The notes beneath the pieces are model-generated. The model was given only the letters and a program-made list of their open reading frames with translations. It did no database searches and was not told the DNA's origin. A stretch of DNA of 64,000 bases from Georgenia_B sunbinii. GTDB taxonomy: Bacteria > Actinomycetota > Actinomycetes > Actinomycetales > Actinomycetaceae. Of this stretch, positions 55,377-62,575 are shown piece after piece. Every line of letters starts with the position of its first letter. Positions within the stretch are counted from its first letter, which is position 1. Position numbers and translations under genes: made by a program. The stretch lies in NCBI RefSeq assembly GCF_036421855.1, contig NZ_JAZGOK010000013.1. One strand, 5' to 3'.

Positions 55377-55796
55377 TCATCGGGCCGGCTTCGGGAGGTC
55401 ACGCCGGGGCGCGATCACGTCGAGCCCCGCGGACCGGGCGGCCTCGCCGAGCCTGCGATCGTAGCTGAGGACGGCAGAGGCGTCGAGTCGTATCGCCGCC
55501 TCCAGATGCAGCACGTCCAGCGTGCGCAGGTACGGCATAGGCAGGAACCCGGCGCTGCGGTAGACCGCCCGGTCCAGGGCCGCGAGCGCGACGCCGTCGA
55601 GGACGCTCGTCACGTCGGCTTGATCGAGCCCCTCCCGGACCGCGACGCGGCGCAGCTCGGTCTCGAGCAGATCGCTGGAGACGAGCGTGGCCGCGGTGTG
55701 GTCGAGCCATTCCACGAGAGCCGCACTTTCGGGCTGGTCGATCAGCAGCGCGCCGAGAGCAGAGGTGTCAACGTAGACGACCGGACGAGAGGTCAC
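55377..55796 (-). CDS. vapC: VapC-like PIN-domain toxin
   Basis: A 139-residue PIN ribonuclease. The acidic residues are in VVYVDTSALGALL, SSDLLETELRR, LDVLHLEAAIRL and VLSYDRRLGEAA, matching the four conserved Asp/Glu positions. VapC toxins cleave tRNA or rRNA when free of antitoxin. The gene overlaps the 3' end of the antitoxin gene by 4 bp, the usual operon order. Confidence 0.93.
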   Translation of the reverse strand: MTSRPVVYVDTSALGALLIDQPESAALVEWLDHTAATLVSSDLLETELRRVAVREGLDQADVTSVLDGVALAALDRAVYRSAGFLPMPYLRTLDVLHLEAAIRLDASAVLSYDRRLGEAARSAGLDVIAPRRDLPKPAR

Positions 55797-56074
55797 AGCC
55801 GGTCCTCACGCAGGTCGTCGAGGGTCGCGGCGAGACTCTGCGCCGTGGTCTTGCGCTCGATGGCCAGCGCCGCCCAGCCGCCCTCGCGCCGCACCGGGCG
55901 AGCGATCGTCAACCCGGGGGCGGGCGCATCCAGCGGCACGATCCGACCCACGGGCACCCCGCTGTTGGTCAGGACGAAGGAGTGACCCTCGCTCACCGCG
56001 CGGAGCACGCGGCCGGACTCGTTGCGCAACTCGCGCTGCGACAGGCTCTCGACCTGAGGTTCAGTGATGCGCAT
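55793..56074 (-). CDS. Phd/YefM-type antitoxin for the PIN toxin
   Basis: A 93-residue protein. The N-terminal DNA-binding fold has SQRELRNESGRVLRAVSEGHSFVLTNSGVPVGRIVPL, the Phd/YefM pattern. The C-terminal third (WAALAIERKTTAQSLAATLDDLREDRL) would wrap the toxin. The ATG is placed by homology. Together with the downstream PIN gene it forms a type II toxin-antitoxin module. Confidence 0.9.
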   Translation of the reverse strand: MRITEPQVESLSQRELRNESGRVLRAVSEGHSFVLTNSGVPVGRIVPLDAPAPGLTIARPVRREGGWAALAIERKTTAQSLAATLDDLREDRL

Positions 56075-56218
56075 CTCCCGAGCGTAGCACCTGTGCGACG
56101 CAGCTGGCCGCGCCCGGAGTGATCTCGGGCATCGTCGCAGCGTCGATGGTGCCGGCAACACCGAGAACTCGTTCCCGGCTCGGGTGGATCCGACACGACG
56201 AGATGCACGAACAGGAGG

Positions 56219-56386
56219 TCAGCCTTCGCAGCCTTCGCGGCACCGCGCCGCCTCGTAGGCGGCGACCCCGACCTGCCAGCCCGCCGGCAGACCGCAGCCG
56301 AGGATCGACAGGTGGACGGCGTCGACGCGACCAGCGACCGACGCCGCAGTGCTGGTCTTCCCGACACCGGGCAGGCCGGAGAGCAC
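56219..56386 (-). pseudogene. Remnant of an AAA/P-loop ATPase
   Basis: Fifty-five codons from GTG carry SGLPGVGKTSTAASVAGRVD with an intact Walker A, then LGCGLPAGWQVGVAAYEAAR and a stop. The sequence continues in another frame with KADLLFVHLVVSDPPE, which looks like the later part of the same kind of small P-loop kinase. So the gene is both internally deleted and frameshifted. It starts within a few bases of the higA stop region. Confidence 0.65.
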
Positions 56387-56707
56387 TCACGCGACCTGCA
56401 ACGGCGTGATCAAGGCGACCTTGTCCCGCAGAGCCCGGCCCTCGAGCCGCAGCTCGTAGTTGGACTGCAGGTTCATCCAGAACTCCTCCGAGGTTCCGAA
56501 GTACCGCGCCAGACGGATCGCCGTGTCAGCCGTGATGCCCCGCTTGCCGTGGACGATCTCGTTGATCCGCCGCGGCGACACTCGGATCGACACGGCCAGC
56601 TTGTTCTGCGTGATCCCGAAGCCCTCGATGAAGTCCTCCATCAGGATCTCTCCCGGATGGATCGGCTCGATCAGGTCGGTCTCAGTGGTAGTCGACGAGT
56701 TCGACAT
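56387..56707 (-). CDS. higA: HigA-type XRE-family antitoxin
   Basis: A 106-residue antitoxin with IHPGEILMEDFIEGFGITQNKLA, SIRVSPRRINEIVHGKRGIT and the VapI/HigA signature YFGTSEEFWMNLQSNYELR. The ATG with GGAGG eight bases upstream is preferred over an ATG five codons earlier. It overlaps the C-terminal end of the truncated higB. With its toxin broken it may now serve only as an orphan regulator of its own promoter. Confidence 0.92.
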   Translation of the reverse strand: MSNSSTTTETDLIEPIHPGEILMEDFIEGFGITQNKLAVSIRVSPRRINEIVHGKRGITADTAIRLARYFGTSEEFWMNLQSNYELRLEGRALRDKVALITPLQVA

Positions 56708-56813
56708 CTTCCGCACCTCCATCCCTCCAGACGAAGCAGATACGCCACTGCGCGTTTACGCGGATGCTGTGCTGCCCTTGCTCCCGAACGATCTGATCAC
56801 GCGACCAGCGCAT
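56682..56813 (-). pseudogene. higB: Internally deleted HigB toxin
   Basis: Forty-three codons. The second half, GQHSIRVNAQWRICFVWRD and GGAEDVELVDYH, is the well-conserved C-terminus of HigB/RelE-type mRNA interferases. The first 15 codons (MRWSRDQIVREQG) do not match the usual N-terminus, and about 50 residues are missing. The ATG still sits 15 bases behind the operator, so the promoter-proximal end was kept and the middle lost. Confidence 0.8.
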
Positions 56814-56828
56814 AACGCCCAGCGTCAA

Positions 56829-56843
56829 TAACGCTAGACGTTA
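56829..56843. promoter_or_regulatory. HigA-type operator
   Basis: TAACGCTAGACGTTA: arms TAACG and CGTTA around CTAGA, directly upstream of the higB remnant. HigBA operons are usually autoregulated at such palindromes overlapping the promoter. Confidence 0.55.
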
Positions 56844-56857
56844 AACCGGAAGTCCAC

Positions 56858-57374
56858 CGAGTTACAGCACGTACACACCTCTAGAACTGCGATACTCAAC
56901 GCTGGCTCTGGGTCACTCGCTCGACCGCAAAGACCCGTGACAGACGCCGCTGTCAGCCCCACGCGCGTTGCTGCGCATGATCCCGAAGCCGCACGTGGCG
57001 GATTAGTATCCGCAACGCGACAGCTCTCCGGCCCGCAGTTCTGGCCGGCAAATTTCGCCTGACTTCCGACACGATGTTTTTCTCCACGCAGAGGGCGACC
57101 GGCCGACCGCTCGACACCCGCCACGACCTCAGCAGGCTCGTGCTGCCGCGATGCAAGCAGTGGAGTACTTCGCCCACGTCGTCGCGCTATCCCCGCGAGA
57201 ACAGCGCACACGACAGGGGCGAGCAGGCTATCCTCAGACAATTCAGGCGCAATCAAGTCCGTTGCTTGCCCCCTCATTGCCTCCCTGTAGTCAGTGATTC
57301 AACCACCATGTTGACTCTTTACAACCACCCATGAGTTATGCCCACTTGGCCTGAGGCACCACATTCGTAATGTC
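56858..57374. other. Low-GC region without recognisable genes
   Basis: About 500 bp with lower GC and no reading frame that resembles a known protein or has a ribosome-binding site. It lies between the HigBA remnant and a WYL-regulator fragment and is probably decayed sequence. Confidence 0.5.
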
Positions 57375-57805
57375 CTACTTCGTGTACCGGCGGGTGAGCG
57401 CTTCGCCTATCGTCACTAAATGGGTGCGCACCGATTGTGGGCGGGTGATTTCGAGCCATTCGACGAGCCCTGCGAGATGACCGGCGATCCCGTACTCGCT
57501 CGGCGCATGGATCACTACTGGGAAGCGGCCATCGCTTGCAGCGTCCCCAATTTCGAGGTTATCTCCGACTGCCGTTTGGAGAAAACTGAGCCCCTCGGGG
57601 GCGCAGTTCGCGTGTACCTCGACCACTGCACGGTTGCGCGCGGCTTCGTCGGTGATGACGCGCCAGCTTTCCGCGAGATCGAAGTCCGCGGTCCGGTGGA
57701 CGGAGGCGTCGCTTGAGGTAACTGCCGTAATGCGGTCGAGGCGAAACGTACGCCGACCCGTCCGAGTGTAAGCAACGAGGCGAGCCTGCGTCGGCCCTCT
57801 AGTGT
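57375..57805 (-). pseudogene. C-terminal fragment of a WYL-domain regulator
   Basis: The frame encodes QARLVAYTRTGRRTFRLDRI, AVTSSDASVHRTADFDLAES and, further on, EYGIAGHLAGLVEWLEITRP plus EALTRRYTK. This is the WYL domain and C-terminal extension of a DeoR/YafY-type regulator. The N-terminal winged helix and the start of the WYL domain are missing. The upstream part of the frame runs into the end of the TetR gene in another frame, so it has no independent start. Confidence 0.75.
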
Positions 57806-57828
57806 ACGCGGTGCGTTCGCGTGCGTCA

Positions 57829-58412
57829 TCAGCTACCCGCGGCGTCGACGTTGACCAGGAGAAACCGCTGCAATGCGTCGGCAATCGGCGTACCGCTGGC
57901 ATCCTCCGTTCGCCGTTGCCCAAAAAGCAATCCGAAGAGGATTCCGGTGAGGAAGTCGATCAGATCCAGTGAAGCTCCGTCAGCATCGCTTCCGCCGAGC
58001 GCGACGAGCAGGTTCGTGGCGAGCTCACGGGAGAACAGGCAACTCGCCAACTGCGCACGCGACTCGGGATCCCCTTCGACCTCCCGCAACAGCGAGAACA
58101 CCGCGAGTGCGTCATCGCGGCGAGGACCTGCGAGCAAGAGAAGTTGGTCCGCCATGAGAGTCGCAGCCGTCCGCGGAGTGACCGTCGCTGGTGCGGGTGA
58201 CTCGTCGAAAGCCGCGCGCGAGTGCTCCCTATGCGACCGATCGTCGCAACGACGAGGTCGCGACGGGTACGGAAGTAGTACGACGTGGACCCCGTCGCGA
58301 GGCCGGCCGCCCTGTCGACGGCCTGGTGCGAGAGTGCGCGCGCACCCCCCTTGGCGAGCACAGCGATCGCATGATCGGTGATCAACGGACGTCGGTCTCC
58401 GGGTCTGGCCAT
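57829..58412 (-). pseudogene. TetR-family regulator with a single frameshift
   Basis: The first part, from an ATG with GAGGAGGAG upstream, reads MARPGDRRPLITDHAIAVLA and SHQAVDRAAGLATGSTSYYF, a TetR helix-turn-helix. Near 58228 the frame slips by one base in an AGGGAG stretch. The other frame then continues EHSRAAFDESPAPATVTPRT and MADQLLLLAGPRRDDALAVF to a normal C-terminal ligand domain. Restoring one base gives an uninterrupted TetR protein of about 194 residues. It may be an authentic mutation or a sequencing error. Confidence 0.85.
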
Positions 58413-58421
58413 CTGACTCCT

Positions 58422-58453
58422 CCTCATTACTCTATAGATATAGAGTAATGAGG
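58422..58453. promoter_or_regulatory. 32-bp perfect palindrome between tetR and zapE
   Basis: Fifteen-base arms (CCTCATTACTCTATA and its exact reverse complement) with a 2-bp centre. It spans the short gap between the divergent tetR and zapE starts. Such a site almost certainly binds the adjacent TetR protein and would block both promoters. Confidence 0.85.
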
Positions 58454-58454
58454 T

Positions 58455-59454
58455 ATGAGACTGGGCCTTTACCGACGCACCACGAACGAACCAAACAAGA
58501 TCGCAAGCGCAAGCAGTGGCCCCTTTCGTGCCGCTATAGGTCACTCAGCGATCAAGTTCGATAACGCGCAGATCGCCGCCATCGACGCGCTCAGCGCGCC
58601 AGCGCGCCACGGCTACTACCTTTGGGGCGACGTGGGGCGGGGCAAGAGCCTAATCAGTGAGACCTACTTCGCGACCATTCCCACCGGCCGTAAGCGTCGC
58701 TTTCACTTCCACGATTTCTTCCGTGACCTCCAGGCCCAGATCACCCGCGAGCGCGAGCCTCTCGACAGATCGTTGCGGCGACTCCTTGGGAACGCCCGTG
58801 CAGTGTTCTTCGACGAGTTCCACGTTCACGACGTCGCAGACGGCGTCTACCTGTCTGCCACTCTCAAGAGTTTGCTCGATGACGGCATACTCGTCCTCGC
58901 GACATCGAACTATGCGCCCGAGGATCTCATGCCTAACCCGCTTTACCACGAGCGCTTCCGGCCCACGATCAACATCATTCGCACCGAGCTCGACGTCGTG
59001 CACCTCGGCGAAGGCCAGGACTACCGCCTGAAACATGCGGCGGTGACTCGAGGCTTCGGCACAGGGACTTGGCGCACGCAAACACCTGTTGCGAACGACA
59101 CCCCTGCCATCGAGCTCAACGCTGCCGGTCACATCATCAGAGCCCGCAGCGCTGAAGACGACACCGCCGTCTTCACGTTCAGTGACCTCTGCGCGCAACC
59201 CCTCGGAGTCGCCCAATACCTCTGGCTGGCAGAGCAACTTCGCGCAATCATGCTGATAGACGTGCCCGATCTGGCGACTGTCGACCAGGACCCCCCTCGC
59301 GCGATTCGCCAACCTCATCGACGTCCTTTACGACCGAGACATCCCACTGCACGTCTCCGCAGCCGGCGAACCTGGCCGCCTTGCGGAAGCGTCCGAACCA
59401 CCACGAGACGCGAAACGAATCGCCAGCAGACTCTCAACGCTCAAACTCGCTTAG
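58455..59454 (+). pseudogene. zapE: ZapE (AFG1-like) ATPase with a frameshift near the C-terminus
   Basis: An AFG1/ZapE-type P-loop ATPase: YYLWGDVGRGKSLISETYF (Walker A GDVGRGKS), RFHFHDFFRDLQAQI, AVFFDEFHVHDVADG (Walker B with the FDEF motif), LVLATSNYAPEDLMPN, and LCAQPLGVAQYLWLAEQL. In proteobacteria ZapE acts in cell division and respiratory-protein turnover. Near 59293 a run of six C carries one base too many. In the next frame the expected end follows (DPLARFANLIDVLYDRDIPL, LHVSAAGEPGRLAEASEPPR, STLKLA and TAG), so the intact protein would have about 333 residues. A homopolymer sequencing error is possible. Confidence 0.87.
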
Positions 59455-59613
59455 GTGTGTTCTCTCGTTCGCAACGTCTCGGGGATGAGTGTGCCAGTCT
59501 GAAGTGGCCCCACTTGGAGGGGTTTTGATGCTCTGATTTGGCCCCACCCCCGACACACCAGCCCTACCGTCCGAGATGTCGACCAAGACATTCATCGGAA
59601 GAGGTAGAGGCGT

Positions 59614-61167
59614 ATGAAGGAGTTGTCGAGAGTGGAGCAGTTCGAACTTATCCGACGTGACCGGAGAGATGAAGACTTGTCGATCCGGGCGCTGGCTGAG
59701 AAGTACAAGGTCCATCGCAGGACGGTGCGCCAAGCGCTGGGTGACGCGACGCCGCCGGCGCGCAAGGTCCCGGTGCGCCAGGCCCCGATCCTGGGCGAGC
59801 ACGTGGAGACGGTGCGGGGTTGGCTGGTCGCCGACCAGGAGGTGCACCGCAAGCAGCGTCATACCGCTCGTCGGGTGTGGCAGCGCCTGGTCGAGGAGCA
59901 GGGGGTGGTGGTGGCCGAGTCCAGCGTGCGGGGCCTGGTGGCAGAGCTGCGCCGGGACATTTTCGATCAGTCGGTGCAGGTCAAGGTGCCCCAGACCCAC
60001 GGCCCGGCGCAGGAGGCCGAGGTCGACTTCGGCGAGTTCCAGGCGGTGATCGGCGGGGTGCTGATGAAGCTGTGGATGTTCGTGCTGCGCCTGTCACACT
60101 CGGGCAAGGCCGTCCATATCGCCTACGCGAACCAGGCCCAGGAGTCCTTCCTGGACGGCCACGTCCAGGCCTTCGAGCGCCTCGGCGGGGTGCCGACCGG
60201 GATGATCCGGTATGACAACCTGACCGCGGCGGTGATCCGGGTCGTGCTGGGCCGCGAACGGGTGGAGAACCCGCGGTTCATCGCGCTGCGCTCGACGTAC
60301 GGGTTCGACTCCTTCTTCTGCCTGCCGGGCATCGACGGGGCGCATGAGAAGGGCGGAGTCGAGGGCGAGGTCGGCCGCTTCCGGCGCCGTCACCTGGTCC
60401 CGCTGCCCGACTTCGCTGACATCGCCGAGCTCAACGCCTACATGGCCGCCGCCGACGCGAAGGACGACGAGCGGCGCATCACCGGACGCATCGAGACCGT
60501 CGGCGCAGCGGCTGCCCGTGAGTTACCCGCGCTGCGGGCGCTGCCCGACGAGGCGTTCGACCCCGCAGCAGCGATCTCGTGCCGGGTCGATGCGCGGGCC
60601 CGGATCTGTGTGCGTCAGTCCTACTACTCCGTGCCGGCCCGCTACGCCGGGCGCCGGCTGCAGGTCAAGCTCGGTGCCACCACCGTGGTCGCGATCGCCG
60701 GCGGCGTGGTGGTGGCACGTCACGTCAGGTCGATCCACAAGAACAGCGAAGACCTGCAACTGGACCACTACCTCGAGGTGCTGGCCCGTAAACCCGGCGC
60801 GCTGGCCGGGTCCACCGCGCTGGTCGCCGCCCGGGCCGGCGGCGGGTTCACCGTGTCCCATCAACGCTTCTGGGACGCCGCCCGCCGCGACCTGGGCGAC
60901 AGTGCCGGGACCCGGGCGCTGATCGGGGTGCTGCTGCTGCACCGCACCCAGCGCGCCGCGGGCATCATCGCCGCACTGGAGGCCGCCGTGGCGATGGGAC
61001 GCTACGACCCCGACCTGGTCGCCGTGGAGGCCCGGCGCCTGACCCAGGGGCCCGCCGCGGCACCGGTGGTGCTGCCCGCCGGCGCACCGCCGGCGGCGCT
61101 GGCCGACCGGCGCCCGGCTCCGTCGCTGGCTGCCTACGACACGTTGCTGGCCGGGGTCGGAGCATGA
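59614..61167 (+). CDS. istA: IS21 transposase IstA
   Basis: A 517-residue transposase. The N-terminal helix-turn-helix region (LSIRALAEKYKVHRRTVRQAL) precedes the DDE integrase core (EAEVDFGEFQAVIGG; MIRYDNLTAAVIRV; HEKGGVEGEVGRFRR), with D, D and E in the expected places. A C-terminal domain of beta type follows (YYSVPARYAGRRLQVKLG). It cuts and joins the element ends with IstB. It is intact and overlaps istB by 4 bp. Confidence 0.96.
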   Translation: MKELSRVEQFELIRRDRRDEDLSIRALAEKYKVHRRTVRQALGDATPPARKVPVRQAPILGEHVETVRGWLVADQEVHRKQRHTARRVWQRLVEEQGVVVAESSVRGLVAELRRDIFDQSVQVKVPQTHGPAQEAEVDFGEFQAVIGGVLMKLWMFVLRLSHSGKAVHIAYANQAQESFLDGHVQAFERLGGVPTGMIRYDNLTAAVIRVVLGRERVENPRFIALRSTYGFDSFFCLPGIDGAHEKGGVEGEVGRFRRRHLVPLPDFADIAELNAYMAAADAKDDERRITGRIETVGAAAARELPALRALPDEAFDPAAAISCRVDARARICVRQSYYSVPARYAGRRLQVKLGATTVVAIAGGVVVARHVRSIHKNSEDLQLDHYLEVLARKPGALAGSTALVAARAGGGFTVSHQRFWDAARRDLGDSAGTRALIGVLLLHRTQRAAGIIAALEAAVAMGRYDPDLVAVEARRLTQGPAAAPVVLPAGAPPAALADRRPAPSLAAYDTLLAGVGA

Positions 61168-61961
61168 GCGCCCCGGCGCCAGCGGTCACCGCGCTGAGTG
61201 ACGCCGCGGCCCAGGCAGCAATCGCTACCGCTTGCAAGGCGCTGTTCCTGCCCACGATCCGTGACCAGGCCGCCGGGCTGGCCCAGGCCGCCGCCCGCGA
61301 ACGGCTGACCCACCAGGCCTACCTCGCCGAGGTGCTGTCGGCCGAGTGCGACGACCGCGAGACCCGCCGGCGTATCCGGCGAGTCAAGGAAGCCAAGTTT
61401 CCCCGCACCAAACGACTGGAGGACTTCAACCACACCGCCATCGGCGACCTGCCACCAGCGACGCTGGCTCACCTGGCCACCGGGACCTGGATCGAGGCCG
61501 GCGAACCGCTGGTACTGCTCGGCGACTCGGGCACCGGCAAAACCCACCTACTCATCGCGCTGGGCACCGCGGCCGCCGAGCAAGGCCGACGGGTCCGCTA
61601 CGTCACCACCGCGGCGCTGGTCAACGAGCTCGCCGAAGCCGCCGACAACCACCAGCTCTCCCGGCTGGTCGGGCGCTACGCCCGCCTGGACCTGCTCTGC
61701 CTCGACGAGCTCGGCTACGTCAGCCTCGATCCGCGCGGCGCCGAGCTGCTCTTCCAGATCATCACCGAACGAGAAGAACGCGCCTCCATCGCCTGCGCCA
61801 CCAACGCGCCGTTCTCCGAATGGGGCGCCACCTTCACCGACCCCCGCCTGGCCGCCGCGGTCGTCGACCGCCTGACCTTCAACGCCCACATCATCAACAC
61901 CGGCACCAGCTCATACCGGCTGCGCACCACCCGCGCCCAGAAGGGAGCCGCCACCACCTGA
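61164..61961 (+). CDS. istB: IS21 helper ATPase IstB
   Basis: A 265-residue AAA+ ATPase related to DnaC/DnaA. It has Walker A LLGDSGTGKTHLL, Walker B LLCLDELGYVSLD, and the sensor region ASIACATNAPFSEWG. The C-terminus FNAHIINTGTSSYRLR is typical of IstB. It forms a target-capturing filament that helps IstA. It is intact, so the element may be active. Confidence 0.96.
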   Translation: MSAPAPAVTALSDAAAQAAIATACKALFLPTIRDQAAGLAQAAARERLTHQAYLAEVLSAECDDRETRRRIRRVKEAKFPRTKRLEDFNHTAIGDLPPATLAHLATGTWIEAGEPLVLLGDSGTGKTHLLIALGTAAAEQGRRVRYVTTAALVNELAEAADNHQLSRLVGRYARLDLLCLDELGYVSLDPRGAELLFQIITEREERASIACATNAPFSEWGATFTDPRLAAAVVDRLTFNAHIINTGTSSYRLRTTRAQKGAATT

Positions 61962-62073
61962 CCCCGGCCCCGACCCGACCACCGCCGACCGTCACCGACG
62001 CCGGCGAGCAGCAACCAACACCCGGGGGTGGGGCCAGATCAGAGCATCACAGTGGGGCCGGATGGGGTTGTCA

Positions 62074-62281
62074 TACTCACGGGGAACTACAACTGGCGCG
62101 CGCAACGTTCGCAGCGGCCGAAGAACCACATTCGCTACGCCGTCCAGGAGCCAACCTGGCCCAACGTCGGAAGCTGGCGTCGGCCGAACCGATCGCGGCC
62201 CGCGTAGTCGCGCGGGAGCAGAAGAAACTGAAGCCAGTTGATCGGCAGCGAACGACTCTCTCACGATTCGTGGCAGCTTGA
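62074..62281 (+). pseudogene. Orphan coding tail right of the IS21 element
   Basis: The frame just outside the right end of the element encodes GELQLARATFAAAEEPHSLR, LAQRRKLASAEPIAARVVAR and EQKKLKPVDRQRTTLSRFVA before a stop. It has no start of its own, so it looks like the 3' end of a gene cut by the insertion. Its left part was not found on the other side. Its family is not recognised. The stop overlaps the -35 region of the MFS promoter. Confidence 0.45.
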
Positions 62282-62300
62282 CCTCAACCTAGATTGAGGT
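62281..62300 (+). promoter_or_regulatory. Perfect SoxR box upstream of the MFS pump gene
   Basis: ACCTCAACCTAGATTGAGGT: perfect 7-bp arms with a 6-bp centre, matching CCTCAA-N6-TTGAGG. It lies between TTGACC at 62278-62283 and TCGGAT at 62303-62308, a 19-bp spacer of the MerR/SoxR-activated type. The MFS start codon is about 50 bp downstream in the true (unduplicated) sequence. The 13-base left part is identical to the box at the soxR locus. Confidence 0.85.
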
Positions 62301-62338
62301 GTTCGGATGGTCATGTCGACGCGCGTTGCCCGCCAAGG

Positions 62339-62575
62339 AATGGATCTCCAATGGACTCTTCAACCACCAGCACATCAACTATAGGCTCACTCGATGGCGA
62401 GTCGCGGCCACCGTCACGGTTGACGTTACCGGTCATCCTTATCGGTGTCGCGTTGGNAATGGATCTCCAATGGACTCTTCAACCACCAGCACATCAACTA
62501 TAGGCTCACTCGATGGCGAGTCGCGGCCACCGTCACGGTTGACGTTACCGGTCATCCTTATCGGTGTCGCGTTGG
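62339..62575. other. Assembly-join artefact: 118-bp exact duplication around one N
   Basis: Bases 62339-62456 are repeated exactly at 62458-62575, with a single N between. The copies cover the start of the MFS gene. This is what results when overlapping contig ends are joined without being merged. The true sequence most likely has one copy. Confidence 0.9.

Larger units (their letters stand above)
59492..62073 (+). mobile_element. IS21-family insertion sequence
   Basis: About 2.58 kb with istA and istB. Both ends carry GGCCCCAC motifs. The subterminal 26-bp inverted pair GATGCTCTGATT/CTGGCCCC(ACCCCCG) at 59527-59552 and 62023-62048 matches at 25 of 26 positions. The outer ends read TGCCAGTC and, in inverse, TGACAACC. 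No clear target duplication was found, so the exact borders are uncertain. The element lies between a frameshifted zapE and an orphan coding tail. Confidence 0.88.

Noticed and set aside
55279..56857. A 34-bp sequence before the ABC-F start (55279-55312) resembling one near higB (56824-56857), encoding VDVRFNV / VDFRFNV
   Set aside because: 25 of 34 bases match. In high-GC DNA this can occur by chance, and the second copy is part of the HigA operator region. Not enough to claim a shared element or attachment site.
56834..57277. A 147-codon open frame in the low-GC gap
   Set aside because: No ribosome site, no domain and irregular composition. It overlaps the HigA operator.
62294..62503. A longer N-terminus for the MFS pump
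   Set aside because: It exists only because of the duplicated 118 bp and the N.
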